Source: Rhizaria sp. SCN 62-66 (Eukaryota > Rhizaria, unplaced). Taken from it: a stretch of DNA of 64,000 bases. The position numbers were made by a program, and so were the translations under genes. Shown one piece after another: positions 41,801 through 54,300 of this stretch (position 1 is the first letter of the stretch; every line of letters starts with the position of its first letter). Location of the stretch: positions 1-64,000 of the forward strand of contig MEDY01000028.1 of the NCBI GenBank assembly GCA_001724265.1, read 5' to 3'. The notes under the pieces are model-generated. The model saw only the letters and a program-made list of their open reading frames with translations, ran no database searches and was not told the origin of the DNA.

Positions 41801-42910
41801 CGTCGCGCGCTCCGCGTGGCCGGGCCGCGCCAGCTCCTCGGCCTGCAGCCGCGGGCGGGGCGCGCCCAGGTCCGCGGCCGAGGCCGGGACGGGCGGCATG
41901 GCGTAGTGCAGGCGCGCGCGGGTGAGCCCCGCGGCCGAGACCAACGGCGACGACGACGCGGCGACCTCAGCGAGGGCGGCGTCGACGTCGCCGTAGTCGC
42001 CAGCAGCGGCGGCGGCGGAGGTGGTGGCGGCCAGGTGGCGCTGCGCGACCGTGTCCAAGGGGTCCGTGGGAGACAGGTGACCGAACATATGGCCACCGGA
42101 GACGCTGTCCGCGGCGAAGGCGGCGGCGGCGGCGGTGGCGGCGTTGGGAGGGCGGCGGCCGAGGTGCCCGGAGCTGAAAGATGCGGGGGTCGCTTCGGAG
42201 GCATGTGCCCAGCGCCAGCCGCGGCCAGCGCCCGGGCCGCCGGTCTAAGCAGCTGCGTCTGAGAGAGCTCTGGGATCAGCATTTTCGTTGTCATCGCCGT
42301 CGTTAGTGTTGTTGCTGCGCTCACCGTGCGTCGCTGTGGTTGCCGCGGGGTCAGCGGCGGCAAATGCGGCGGCGTCGTAGGGGCGCGTGGCGTAATCGGG
42401 ACCGTCGAAGTCGTCGTAGTCGGCGGCGGAGCGCATGACGCCGTCCTGAGAGTCCGCAGTGTACATGAGATTGGTCAGCGGGGGAACTGCGTGCGAGCGG
42501 TCTGCAGCGCTGTGGTGGTCGTCGGTCGCGAGCGTGGAGGGCGCGCTGAGAGCGTCAAGGTCAAGACTCGAGCGGCGCATGACGTAGAAGGACTTGTTAA
42601 GCTTGCCTGTCTTGATCGTGTCTTCGAGATCAAAGCGTGCCTGGAGCAGAGTAAGCTGCTCCAGAGTTGCCCACTCCTCCTTAGTCATGCTCATCGACCG
42701 GTGCGCGGCCGATGCAATCTGTGAGTATTCGCGCTCGGCGCTGCTAGTCGACGGGGTGATCGGAGAGCGCGTGGAGGCGTCGCTGGGCGCGGGCGCAGAG
42801 ACCGCAGATGGTAGTGAAGACGCGGTTGTGTTTCCTGCGGCGGTGAGCGCGGAAGCTCGCACGCGGCGCCGAAGACGGGCCAGGCAGGGACCCGAACGCG
42901 GCGTTAACAT
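32894..42910 (-). CDS. Giant PPR-like (helical repeat) protein, probably mitochondrial; three in-frame TAG
   Basis: With TAG as sense this is one intronless frame of 3338 residues from ATG 42910 to TAA 32894-32896. TAG codons are at 42245, 41774 and 38666 (lowest base of each); there is no in-frame TAA or TGA. The N-terminus MLTPRSGPCLARLRRRVRAS has only basic charges and resembles a mitochondrial presequence. The protein is Ala/Ser-rich with long disordered segments. Better-ordered helical parts are near 1850-2100 and 2500-2950. The stretch RFLNVFLQQNDLVRARQVMAYL followed by FYNMWIAFHARNCDVARLRH and TATVIMQAALRHNDPDLAITIF (residues about 2600-2690) has the spacing of pentatricopeptide (PPR) repeats, which bind organellar RNA. 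The C-terminal 250 residues are low complexity with Gly-Ala runs. The PPR call rests on pattern only. Read with TAG as stop, the locus would break into four unrelated pieces, three without a credible start. Confidence 0.8.
38666..38668 (-). other. In-frame TAG codon in the PPR-like gene
   Basis: Minus-strand TAG. Context VTASSSSS, TAG, SAALAPSTLPLEYSDC. The frame is the same on both sides, and the next 47 codons up to the following ATG are clearly coding. Confidence 0.85.
41774..41776 (-). other. In-frame TAG codon in the PPR-like gene
   Basis: Minus-strand TAG. Context RLNRALSV, TAG, LGLGATAAEPWHP in the shared frame. Confidence 0.85.
42245..42247 (-). other. In-frame TAG codon in the PPR-like gene
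   Basis: Minus-strand TAG. Context PRALSDAAA, TAG, TGGPGAGRGWRWAHA in the shared frame, 221 codons after the ATG. Confidence 0.85.
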
Positions 42911-43633
42911 ACCGGTCTAAAAGGGGCAAGCGGGTGATTGCATGCAAACGCGGATGTATGGACAAGGGGGACATGAGTGAGCGAGGTGCGGAGTGGGGAG
43001 GACGATAGACCGCAAACTCAGAGGAACGGCAGAAAGAATTGAAATCACAACAATAGAAGAAATTCCCCAGAAAGATGATATAACAACACATTAAGTTTGG
43101 CAGCTTTATATAACATATGTAAATTAGATATATATCTACGAAGACTGCATCTCACAAGCAATGCAGTAAGTACTCCAGCCTCCGCACCGTGGGTGGTGCA
43201 GCGATTGTGCCGAGTCCCGGCTGCAAACCACGCCGGTCTGACACCCAGTCATCTGCTCTCGCATGCTTAAGTCCGAATGACGGGCAAAGGCAAAGTTTCA
43301 TCGACCATTACAGATTAATAAAGACAATAGAACGTGTCAGTTGTTTAATTTTGCGAATTTATTTCTCACATGTGTTGTTCATATGCGAGCTATCATGCAT
43401 CTTGATCATCGTGGATACGCGTCATTATGTGTTTGTGTTATTTGTTTTTGGAAGCAGAGACTAGCGTATCGATCAGCATCCTATCTTTCTCATTGCTATT
43501 TTCAATTACCCAATTTCATCATCATCGTCAAAACTCCTCCTCCTAACCTAGAGTTGTCCTCCGAACGTAACAAAGCAGTTTGACTAGACTCGAGTATGAC
43601 TAGACTCGAGTATTAAAGTACTGGTCGAGTTAC
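42911..43633. other. Intergenic region between the PPR-like gene and VARS1
   Basis: Upstream region of the PPR-like giant and 3' region of VARS1, both on the minus strand. AT-rich from 43010. A stretch at 43180-43280 is GC-richer, but I could not fold it as a tRNA. A 16-base tandem duplication is at 43581-43612. Confidence 0.55.
43581..43612. repeat. 16-bp tandem duplication
   Basis: TGACTAGACTCGAGTA occurs twice, head to tail, ending 21 bases before the VARS1 stop codon region. A shortened echo (CTGGTCGAGT) follows. Confidence 0.8.
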
Positions 43634-46019
43634 TTACTCGAGCTTGGCGAGCTCCTCCTTGAGCGCAGCCTGCGCGTCGCGGATGGGGAGATACTGGAGG
43701 CGGATGCTGGTGATGTTGGCCTCGGTCTTGTTAGGCTTCTTCTTCTCCCCCTCGGGGTTCTCGGCCTCCGCAGCCGCGGCGGCAGCGACGGCGGGGTCAA
43801 CCGCGAGGATGGCCGGGATGTCGGCCTCCTTGACGCCGTTCTTCTCGAACATGCGCGCGAGACGACCCAGCTCAGCATCGAGGTCGGCGATCTTGGCCGC
43901 GAGGTACTTTCCGCGGGGCACAACCTTGGTGAAGTCGTCGATCGAGCCCTGGAGCAGGCCCATCTCGCCCTGCAGCGCGGCGAGGCGCTCAGAGTTTTTG
44001 GCGCGGATCTCGGCCTTGCAGTTGGCGTACGTGGGGCTCGCCATGAGCGCCTCGAGCGTCTGGCACTGCTGCTGCAGCTCGCGGTGCTTGCGCTCAGCCT
44101 TGACCAGCTCTGCAACGGTATCCACGAGCCCCTCGACGACGAGGAAAAGCTGGATGTCAGACGAGACGACGACGGACATGCAGCCCGACACGGGGACAGT
44201 GGCCGCGGCGGCGTCGGCCATGATGGCCTTGACGGTGTCGGTGAAGGACAGCGTGGCGATGTTGCGCGCCTCCTTGTTGACGAGCGCGGCGACGGCGGCC
44301 GTCTTGGTCGAGACGAACACAGGCGGCTTCTGCGCGTTCTTAAGGTTCACGGACGCCTTGGCGGCGCGGAGGGCGCCGACGATCGTGTCGATGAGCGCCA
44401 TGTCGGCCTCGGCCTCGGGGGAGTAGAACTCCTGCGTCACGGCCGGGACGGGGTAGGGCGCGACCATGATGGAGCCCGAGAGCACGCGCTTGTCGGCGAC
44501 GGCCGCGCCCCCGGCGGTGGCGATGCGGGCCGCCGTGCGCTCGGCGTGACCCGGGAGGCGGTGCCAGAGCTCCTCGGTGACGAAGGGCATCATCGGGTGC
44601 AGCGCGCGCAGGATCGTGTCGATGCAGTAGAAGAGCACGGCGAGGTGCGACTGCGCAGAGAGCTTGTCGGCGTCGGTGCTGGTCTCGTCGATGCGGACGA
44701 CGGGCTTGATCATCTCGAGGTAGCGCGAGCACAGCTCATCGACGAAGAAGCTCTGCACGGCCTCGGTCGCATCGCCGAACACGTAGTTGGTGAAAGCGTT
44801 GTCGACGACGAGGAGAGCGTTGTGGAGACGGGACAGGATCCACGCCTGCGCGGTCGAAGCGCCACCGGCGGCGGCCATCTGGGCCACGAGCTCGGCGTTG
44901 CTGTTGGGGGCCGCGAAGTCGGCGGGGAAGTTGCGGAGCGCGAAGCGCGTGGCCTGCCACATCTTGTTGCAGAATGTGCGCGCGACGACCAGGCGGTTGA
45001 TGTCGAGGTTGATGTCGGTGCCCTGGCGCGTGTAGGCGAGCAGACCGAAGCGGAGTGCGTCGGCGCCGCACTGTGAGATGCCGTTGGGGAAATCCGCGGC
45101 CTGGTTGGCCTGCGCCTTGAGCACCTCGGCGGGGTCGAGGTTGCCATTCTCGAGCGTGGCCTGCAGCGCCTGGAGCGAGATGCCGTAGACGACGTCGAGC
45201 GGGTCGATGACGTTGCCAAGCGACTTAGACATCTTGCGACCGATGCGGTCACGCACGAGCGTGTGCAGGTACACCGTGGTGAAGGGCAGCTTGTCCGTCA
45301 GTTCGAGCGACATCATGACCATGCGCGCGACCCAGAAGAAGAGGATGTCGGAGCCCGTCTCGAGGAGGTGGCCGGGGAAGTAGCGCGCGAGGTCCGACGA
45401 CTGGGTGGGCCAGCCCATGACGGAGAAAGGGAAGAGACCGGAGGAGAACCACGTGTCGAGCACGTCAGGGTCCTGCTCCAGACGCAGCGCCTCGCCGGGG
45501 AAGCGCTCGGCGGCGAGCTTCTCGGCGGCCTCAAGCGAGGACGCGATGACCCAGCGGTTCATATCCTCCTCGGCCGCTGACGAATCGGCGCCGGCAGGGT
45601 GGGCGTAGTAGGCCGGGATGCGGTGGCCCCACCAGAGCTGGCGCGAGATGCACCAGTCCTGGATGTTGTCGAGCCACGAGTACCACGTCTTCTCGAACTG
45701 CGCGGGCACGATGGCGAGCTCCTTGTTGCGGACAGCGTCGGCGGAGCGCTTGGCCATGTCGTCGCACTTGACCCACCACTGGGGGCGAATGATCGGCTCC
45801 ACAATATCCTTGGAACGCGAGCAGAGACCGATCGACATGGGATTGTTGGCCTTGCCGCGGTACAGCCCGGCGGCCTCGAGGTCGGCGATGATCTTCTCGC
45901 GGCACTCATAGCGGTGCTGGCCGGCGTAGGGGCCGGAGTTGGAGTTCATGTAGCCGCGGTCGTCGAGGATGTTGATGCGCGGCAGCGAGTTGCGCTCGCC
46001 GCAGAGGAAATCGTTGGGG

Positions 46020-46050
<31 letters not shown>

Positions 46051-47365
46051 TGCCGAACTCGGGCTTGACCAGCACTGCGTCCTCGACGACCGTGACGATA
46101 CGGTCCGCGACGAAGGGGTGGACGAGCTGCTTGCCGACGAGGTGCTTATAGCGCTCGTCGCCCGGGTACACGGCGACGGCGACGTCGCCGAGCATCGTCT
46201 CGATACGCGTGGTCGCGACGACGATCTCCTCGCCCGTGGGGGAGTCCTTGACCTTGTAGGCGAACGAGTGGATGACGCCGACCTCGACGGGGCGCGGGAA
46301 GCCGGGCACCTTAAGCATGGTGGAGCCCTCAACGTCGACGTGGTCGACCTCGATGGACGAGATGGCGGAGCGCAGCGCGCACGACCACGACACGATGCGG
46401 TTCGCGCGGTAGATAAGCTGCTTGGCGTGCATGCGCGTGAATGCCTCCTGGACGGCGGCGGCGCACATGTCGTCCATGGTGAAGCGGTGGCGCGACCAGT
46501 CAACCGAAGCGCCGATCTGGCGCACCTGATCCTGGATGCGGTCGCCGTACTGGTCCTTCCACTTCCACACGGCCTCGACAAAGGCCTCGCGGCCCAGGTC
46601 GTGGCGCGACTTGCCCTCGGTGCGCGCGAGCTGCTTCTCGACAACAACCTGCGTAGCAATGCCGGCGTGGTCGAGTCCGGGCACCCAGAGCGTCGACTTG
46701 CCGTTCATGCGGTTCCAGCGCACAACGGAGTCCTGGATGGCGACCGTGAGCGCGTGGCCTAGGTGGAGCGAGCCGGTGACGTTGGGTGGCGGGAGAACGA
46801 TGACGAACTTCTCGTCCTTGGTCTCGTCGGGCTTGTACAGGTCGTGGGCCTCCCAGAACGCGTCCCAGGTCGACTCAACAACGCTGGGGTCGTAGGCGTC
46901 GGCCATGGGCTCGGAAAAGTCCTTCTTGGTGCCCTTGGGGACCGAGGTGACGTAGCGCGTGGTGACGTCGCCGAACTGGGCGGCGCCCTTCTCCTTCTTC
47001 GGAGCAGCGGTGGACATGGGGTGAGCGGTGGGGAAACTGAGTGCGGAACGCAGCAGTGCACTGGGCTTGGGCGCAGAAAGAAAAGACTTAACGGCGCTGG
47101 GGGAAGCACGCGAGAAGCCTTGAAGGGAAACGGGGGTGAAGCTACTACTGTTGCGTGTCGGGACAGCAAAAACGGTAACTGGAGCAGCGGGAACAGCAGC
47201 GGCAGAGGCGGCGGCGGTGCGGGAACGGGAAAGAGAAGAAACAGAAGAGGAGAAACACAACGGTGAGGCCAGGGAAAGAGTAGTTGAGTGACGTGAGCCG
47301 AGGGTCAACAACAGATTCCTTGCAGCACTGGTGATTCGGCTACTGCGCTTCGCAACTGAGAGCAT
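43634..47365 (-). CDS. VARS1: Valyl-tRNA synthetase, probably mitochondrial and cytosolic forms
   Basis: Class I synthetase that attaches valine to tRNA-Val and edits mischarged threonine. Intronless, 1243 residues from ATG 47365 to TAA; the frame extends 5 codons upstream only with TTG. The signature HLGH of PPPNVTGSLHLGHALT is at 201-204 and KMSKS at 711-715. The editing domain, the anticodon-binding domain and the C-terminal coiled-coil arm (to ALKEELAKLE) are all present in normal order. Residues 1-115 are rich in Ser, Arg and Ala with few acids, a mitochondrial presequence. A second ATG at 47017 (MSTAAPKKEKGAAQ) starts the ordinary cytosolic form, as in fungal and plant dual-targeted ValRS. 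The weak context of the intervening region and the lack of another copy in the window support dual use, but this is inferred. Confidence 0.96.
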
Positions 47366-48333
47366 ACACAGCGGGCACAAGCGCCGAAGTGAAGTCTGAG
47401 CGGAACAGACACAGAATAAGGAACAGGTGGATTGAAGCTGTGATTAGACAACGGCATTGAAAATGCGATGCACGCCAAGACACAGGCCTTTGAGCCCAGA
47501 AGCAGCTGCGCAACACCAACAACAGCGGGCGGGGGAACCGCCCAAGCCGAAACCAATTTCACACTCAAGCACAGCGAATCTCAACACAAGATAATGGAGC
47601 TGAACAGAACACGTGTGCGTATAACAAATAAAAGAAGCGATAAGTCAAGATAACACCACATGGAGGCACTGCATGATCGACAAAACCTGGCCGAAACGCA
47701 CTCCAGCCGGTCCGCCTCGGTGAGGACAATTTTGTGGCTGACAAAACACTGACCGCCCAGCCGGTACCGAAAAAAAATTATTCACGCTTCGTCAAGCGTT
47801 CGTTTTCTCCCAATTGGTCTCCTGTGACAATGCGGTCACAATATTATGTGGTCTTCTTTAAATGTGCACATCACGTATTATTATATGCGCTGTCTATTTG
47901 AATTTTTTATCTGCGCTGTTTTTCACCTGCACTTCGGATTTCCGCTTGACTCGTCAACGCTCCGTTGCATATCATGCTGTTCGCGTTTGTCAGTTCGCGG
48001 AGCCCTACTTCGCCCAGATGGCTTATGGCGAAGGCGCGCTCCAGAAAAAAAAATAAAAAAAAATTAGAGTGACAGTAAGCACAGATCCACCAGTTCCGGC
48101 ATTGCAATGAAATTGTGTGAGTGCATGACATGATATGACATGGAGACACGATATTATCGTGTGACGACGCTCTATGATAGATGAAATAAACGTGTCGTAT
48201 ATAAAGCTTATTCGTTGTCGTTCGATACAAAGATTGTAATTGTATTATAATTTAACGTTAGTTTAAAGCAGAGAACTGAGAAATAAAGTAATATGTGTTC
48301 CACTAGTGAGCTGCGAGGTTTTTGCGATGACTC
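47366..48333. other. Intergenic region between VARS1 and INO80
   Basis: VARS1 promoter side (about 47366-47700, moderately GC-rich) followed by AT-rich DNA with an A-run at 48044-48063, then the 3' UTR of INO80. No credible coding frame, tRNA or long repeat. Confidence 0.6.
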
Positions 48334-51300
48334 TTACTTGCTGCGGGCAGCACCGGCGCCACGACCGCGGCCGCCGCGACCTCCACGGCCGCCGCGCCCC
48401 CCGCGGCCGCCGCCCCCGGTGGCACCAGCGCCGTCACCAAAAATGTCGTCGCCGTCGCCATCGCCCGTGTCAGCCCCTGCGCCAGTGGCAGCTCTACCGC
48501 CGCCGCTGTTGATGTCGTCAAGGTCGTCGCCGTCGGCGTCGCCCGCGGCACCCGCGCCGCCCTCAGCTGCGCGCATCGCAGCCTCCATCATACGCGCCAT
48601 GGGGTCCTCGTCAGCGGCGCCGCCGGCGCTCTCGTCCTCCTCCTCGTCCTCGCCGTCAGCTGCAGCAGCGACGCCCGCAGCGGCGGCATCGGCGGCAGCG
48701 GCCCCGTCGCCGCCGTCCGCGCCAGCGCCCGCGGCCCCGTCGCCGCCCGCAACGGCGCCCGCGGCGGCCCCGTCGGCGTCGTCGGCCTTCCATGCGAGGC
48801 CGCCAGAGTAGACCGTAGCCTGAATCGAGTGCTTGACCTTAGCGCGGCGCAAGATGTGTTCCTCGACGGTGCCCGTGCAAGCAAGACGGTAGATGGTGAC
48901 GGGCTTCTTCTGCCCAATGCGGTGCACGCGGTCCATGGCCTGCGCGTCCATCGTCGGGTTCCAATCGTTGTCATAGAAGATCACCGTGTCAGCCGCAGTG
49001 AGGTTGATGCCCAGTGCGCCCGCGCGCGTGGAGAGCATGAAGACGAAGTAGTCCTTGTTTTCGGTGAACTCACGCACCATGTCGCGCCGGTCCGCGAGCT
49101 CCGTGCCACCGTCAAGACGGAAGTACTTGTGCTTGACCTGCTTCATCACGTCCTCGAGCAGGTCCAGCACTTGCGTGAACTGCGAGAAAATGAGCACGCG
49201 GTGGCCCTCGCGCCGCAGCTGCCGCAGCAGCTTCACAAGGCGCTGCATCTTGCCAGACTCGGCCAGTAGGCGCTCCAGCGGCGCGGGCGCGCGCACGGCG
49301 GCCCACGGCGCGTCGCCGCCCGCATCTGTGGCTGCCGGAATCAGCGGCGCCAGCGCTAGCGTGGGCGGGGCCGCCAGCGCGGCGGCCGTCGCCAGCGCGG
49401 GCCACACGGCGCGCGCGTAGCGGGCGAGCTCCACTGCCTCGGAGTCGACGCGCGCAAGGCGGTGGCGCCAGTGCACGCGGCGCTTATACCCGGGGCCCTT
49501 GGCACCCGCCGCGGCCGCCTCTGCGGCCTCTGCGGCGGCGGCGGCGGCGGCGTTGGCCGCGGCCTCCTCCTCGGTCACCAGCGGGTCGACGGGCACGGGC
49601 GTCGCGAGCACCGTCACAGTCGACAGCGGCGCCGGCAGCGGCAGCAGCGACACAGGCACGCTCTGCGCGCCGGGGTGCGTAGCGCGCGCGGCGCGCATCA
49701 GCCGGTCGGCGAGCGCGAGCATCGGCATCGCGCCCACGGCCAAGGCGAGCGCGTCCGAGGGCGCGTCGTACAGTGGGAGCGCAACGGCAACCGGGCCTGT
49801 GGGCGGCGCGGTGGACGACGACGGGTACGTCACCAGGGCCTCAGTCGCGGACAGCGCAGGCGTCGCGACGGCGGCGGCAGCAGCGGCTGCCGCGGCCGCC
49901 GCGGGCGAAAGGCCGACATGCGGCACGGGCGCGAGCGCGGTGGGCTCGTTGGCCTTGGAGGTGCCCTTTTTGCCGTCGGTTCCGTCAGCGTCGTCGTTGT
50001 TCGCGTCGCCCTCAGCAGCGTCGCCAGCGTCGTCGTTGCCTTCCTCCTCTTCATCGTCGTCATCGTCGCCGCCTTCGGCGCCAGTGCGCGGCGCCGAGAG
50101 CGCGGGAACGTGGAACTCGGGTCCGCGGCACTCGTTCGCAACGCGGATGTCGCACAGCAGCGACACCGACGCCGGCAGCACGGCACCCGCACCCGCCGGC
50201 CACCACGCCCCCGCGGGCGCAAGCAGCGAGCGCTGTGGCGTGTAATGACCCGCAACCGCGTTGGCCGTCGCCGACGCGCGCGTGTTGGCGCCCGTCAGCA
50301 GCGCAAGCTCCCAGCCATTGGTGAGGTAGCCGAAGCGCGCGCGCGCCGAGCCCGCGGCGTGGGGCACGATCGGCGGCGCGCTCGCGATGGGCAGCGCCAC
50401 GCACACCACGCTCAGCAACGGGCGCGCGCGCGCAAGCCACGCCGCCGGGTCCGCGCAATGAAGCGAGTCGAGCGCGAGCAGCCCCGCTGTCGAGGGCAGC
50501 GATAGCAGGCGCGCGCGGTGGCGCTGCGCGACGGCGAGTCCGCGCGGCGACCACAGCATCGGCGTGTTGGAGAAGCCGACCGCGGTGCTCAGCGCGGACG
50601 CGGCGCCTGCGTCGGCAGTGGGCTGCAGGCCGAAGAGCGAGAGGAACGTGTCCTCGACGTCCAGCGGCACGTCGCCAGCAAGCACAGTGCTCTGACCAGC
50701 AGCCAGAGTCGGCCTCGCCTCGACAACGGGCGCGGGTGCAGAGGTAGACGCGGGCAGCGCAGTGTTAGATGCACCTGCGCTAGTAGCCGCAGCCGCAGTG
50801 GCAGCGGCAGCCTCCGTGGCGTCAAGCATTTGAACGAGCGGAAGCGCGTCCGCGGCGGCGCGCGCGGCGGCCTGAGACAGCAGCTGCGCGCGCGTGCGCG
50901 AGCGGCCGTAGCCGTCGTGCAGCGTGAGGAACGCGTGGGGGTCGTCATTCGCGCGCGGGGCGCGACTGGGCGTGAGTGCCGACGGCAGCGCGGGCAGTGC
51001 GGGCAGCGGCGTGAGCACGTCGTCGAACAGAGCGCGGCCTGAGCACGGCGCGCGCGGGTACAGGCGCAGCGCCGCTGCGGTGGCAGACTCGGAGGCTGCG
51101 TCGGCATCGTCCAGCGCGCGGCGCGCGGCCAGCAGCGCCGCGGGGGACGCAAAGCAGCGGCCCTGCACAGCAGCGTCAGCGCTATCGCGAGCGGGCAGCT
51201 GCAGCTGCGCGGAGACGCGGTAGTGGCGCACGCGCTGCTCGCGGTCGCGCTCAGCGATGATGTGCGCAAGGAAACGAGAGAGCGCGCCTGCGGAGCGCGC

Positions 51301-54300
51301 GAACTCGACCTCACCCGCCGACAGTGACGCAAAGCGCGTGAAGCTGAAAGCAGAGTTCGCGAGCACAGTCGAGTTGCCCTGCGTTGAGCTAGAGCGCATG
51401 CAGTCGGTCAGAGATGCATGGACGCGGTCAGAGCGGAAGATAGAGAGCTCCGAGCACAGTAGGCGCTGGCGCGCGGCGACTGAGGGAGTGGCAGAGAGCT
51501 CGATGCCGCGCCACTCAGCCTCGACGCCGCTGCACGCCGAGCGCGCAGTGCGCAGTGCGCCGCCGCTGATCCCCGAGGCGTCACCAGCACGGCCCGCGAG
51601 CGCGGCCGCCAGCGCAGCGGCGACGCCCGTGAGCGGGGCGCCAGCGGCCGGGGCAGCAACGACGGGGCGCAGCACGCGCAGCGAGCGCATGTCAGCGTCC
51701 CACGCCGCTGCGGGGTCGGCGCCGGGGCGCGCGCGAGGACCACGCCAGACGTCGACGCCCGCGGGGTCAAGCAGATCGAGGTCAAGCACAAGGCGCGGCA
51801 GCAGGTAGCTGATGGCGTTGCCGTAGAGCCCCGCCGACAGCGGCGCGACAAGGTCGCGGTACGGCAGCGTCGCGGCCGCGCTCGCGGACGCGCCGGCGGG
51901 AGCCGCGGCCTGCTCGGCGGCGCCAGCAGAGCCGCGCACGGGAAGGCACAGTGTGTAGGGCTGCGTGAAGGAGAACGGCGTGGTGGCCTGCGGTGGCGAG
52001 AAAACGTGCGTGTGGTTACACGCCTTGCGCAGCTGCATCACCGTGTTGACGGCATCGGACGACGACAACGCCGTCGCGACCGCGCCGGAGCCGCCCGCGC
52101 CGCCTGCCCCACCGGCGCCACGCGCGCCCGCGCCACTGTGCACGGCAGCGAAGGCGGCTGACAAGGCCGCGAGACGGCGCGCGGCGCGCTTGCTCGTGGG
52201 CGCCACTGCCGCCGTCGCCGTCGTGGCGGCGCGCGCGTCCGAGCTAGGCAGGAGCGCGCGCGCGGCGATGGCGGCGGCGTCGGTGTCGTCACCGGCCGCG
52301 ATCGGCGTCTCAGGTGCGGTGTATGCCGCAAGTGCGGTGGGCACAGGGTTGTAGTCGCCAAACAGCCACGAGGGCACCGCGGGCGCGGCGGGCGCAGCGG
52401 CACCAGCAGCGGCCGGGGCAGCGGCGGCAGAAGGCGCGGCGTAGCCTAGTGCGCTCATGGCGGCTGTGCCGCCGAGTCCCTCGTAGATCTTGCGCTGCGC
52501 GACGGAGAGGTAGCAGGGCACGAGGCGCTCGATCTTGGGCGCGAGCTCGTTCTGCACGTCGCGCTTGACGCGGCGCAACATGAAGGGTTTGAGCAGCACG
52601 TGCAACCTGCGCACCTGGTGTTGGTTGAAGCCCGTGACCTTGGCGATAACGGACGACGACGCGGACGCGGAGGAGCCCGCCACGGCTTCGGACTCGATGT
52701 CCTTGGCGAACCACTCGGAGAACTCATCGTGCGAGTCGAAAAACTCGGGCATAATGAAGTGCAGCAGCGCCCACAGCTCCGCCATCGAGTTCTGGATCGG
52801 CGTGCCCGTGAGCAGCAGACGGTTGCGGCAGCGCAGCGACAACAGCGTCTTCCAGCGCTGTGACATGGCGTTCTTGATGGCCTGCGCTTCGTCGAGGATC
52901 ATGAACTGCCATTGCAGACGCGAGAAGTACGGATGGTCCTGCACCACGATGTTGTACGACGTCACCAGCACGTGGAACGGCGCCGACTCGACGTACAGGT
53001 GCTTCGGGTTCCAGAACTTACGCAGCACTTTACGTTCAGCCTGCGTGCCCCAGTACGGCAGCGCGCGCAGACGCGGGCAGAACTTGGTGAGCTCCTGCTG
53101 CCACTGGTGCAGCGTCGAGTTGGGGCACACGACGAGGAACGGCCCCCAAATGTTGCGCGAGCACGCCAGATACGCCAACAGTGCAATGGCCTGGATCGTC
53201 TTGCCGAGACCCATTTCGTCGGCCAAAATGCCGTTGATACCTTGGTCGTAGAGGTGCACGAGCCAGTTGAGACCCTTGCGTTGATAGGGCTTGAGTTCGC
53301 CCACGAACGACGATGGTTCGACGATTTCACCGTCGCCGGGCGCGGGCGCGCTCTCTAGCGCAGCGGCAGCCGTGCCCTCGTCGCCCTCGCCCATGCCGCG
53401 CACCAGCGCCGCCTGCGCGGCCGCGGCCGCGGCGGCCTCGGCCATGGCGTCGGCCGCGTCGGCGTCGCAGTTGAGCGCGCGCGCCTCGGCCTGCGCGATC
53501 ACGGCGGCAGAAGTGCCGGCGAGAATCGCAGCGTCGTTGCCGCGCGAGTGCTCGAATGACTTGGACAGCGACTGTGCGGCTGCAAGCTCGCGCTTGTACT
53601 TGTCCGCGTTAGCTTGCACGTTAGATATGTAGCTCGACGTCGCGAGCTGCGCCTCTTCGTCGATGTTGTCGCCCTCAGCATTGCCGCCGGCGACGGGCGC
53701 GAATGTCTGCGTGACGTGGCCGCGGTCGGGCACGTCCATGCCAAGCCGCTTGCCGATGAAGTGCGAGAAGATCTCCGTCTGCGTGAGCATGAACTGCAGT
53801 TTGCGCCGCTGCCGCTCGCCCTCGCGTTCCTCTTCCTCCCGCTTGCGCCGCTCGTCGTCCTCCTTGAGCTGGCGCTTGAGCAGCTCGCTGGCGTCGCGCT
53901 CGTGGCGCCGCCAGTACTGCGCCATCTCGCGCACGAGCTTCTTGGTGCGCTGCGGCACATCGCGCGTGCCGCGGTACGTGCGCGCAAACCGACGGCGCAG
54001 CACCACCGTCACGGCAGCGGCCACAGCGCGCACGCGCAGCTGCGCCACGGCCCGCGCCGCGCGCATCGCCGCCGCGCCAGCGGACACGGCCTCGGCGACA
54101 TCGGCCCACACACTGCGCGCGCGCCCGCACGGCAGCAGCTGCGGCAGTAGCACATCTTCCTCGGCCGTGTATCGCGAGGTCAACGCAGTCGCCGTGGGCG
54201 CCGCGGGGAAGCGCGACGACATGACCGTGCGCAGGCCCAGCGGCACGAAGCCAGCGCGCTTGGCCGGCTGTGAAGCGTCTTGTTCGAGCTTCACCGTGAC

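Noticed and set aside
15356-42910. Interpretation of the TAG-interrupted giants as pseudogenes.
   Set aside because: A decaying gene would gather TAA, TGA and frameshifts as well. Only TAG occurs, the phase never shifts over 9-10 kb, and the same happens in INO80, which is otherwise intact.
43180-43290. A possible tRNA in a GC-richer patch of the PPR-like/VARS1 gap, which would have been interesting as a UAG-reading tRNA.
   Set aside because: I could not find paired acceptor and anticodon stems or a normal T-loop motif. No tRNA-like fold was found by eye anywhere in the window.
47378-47380. TTG as start codon for VARS1, and similar TTG/GTG starts for the carboxypeptidase-like gene, POLD2, LZTFL1 and CUL3.
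   Set aside because: Eukaryotic nuclear genes start at ATG. Each has a suitable ATG, either downstream or in a short first exon that joins in frame.
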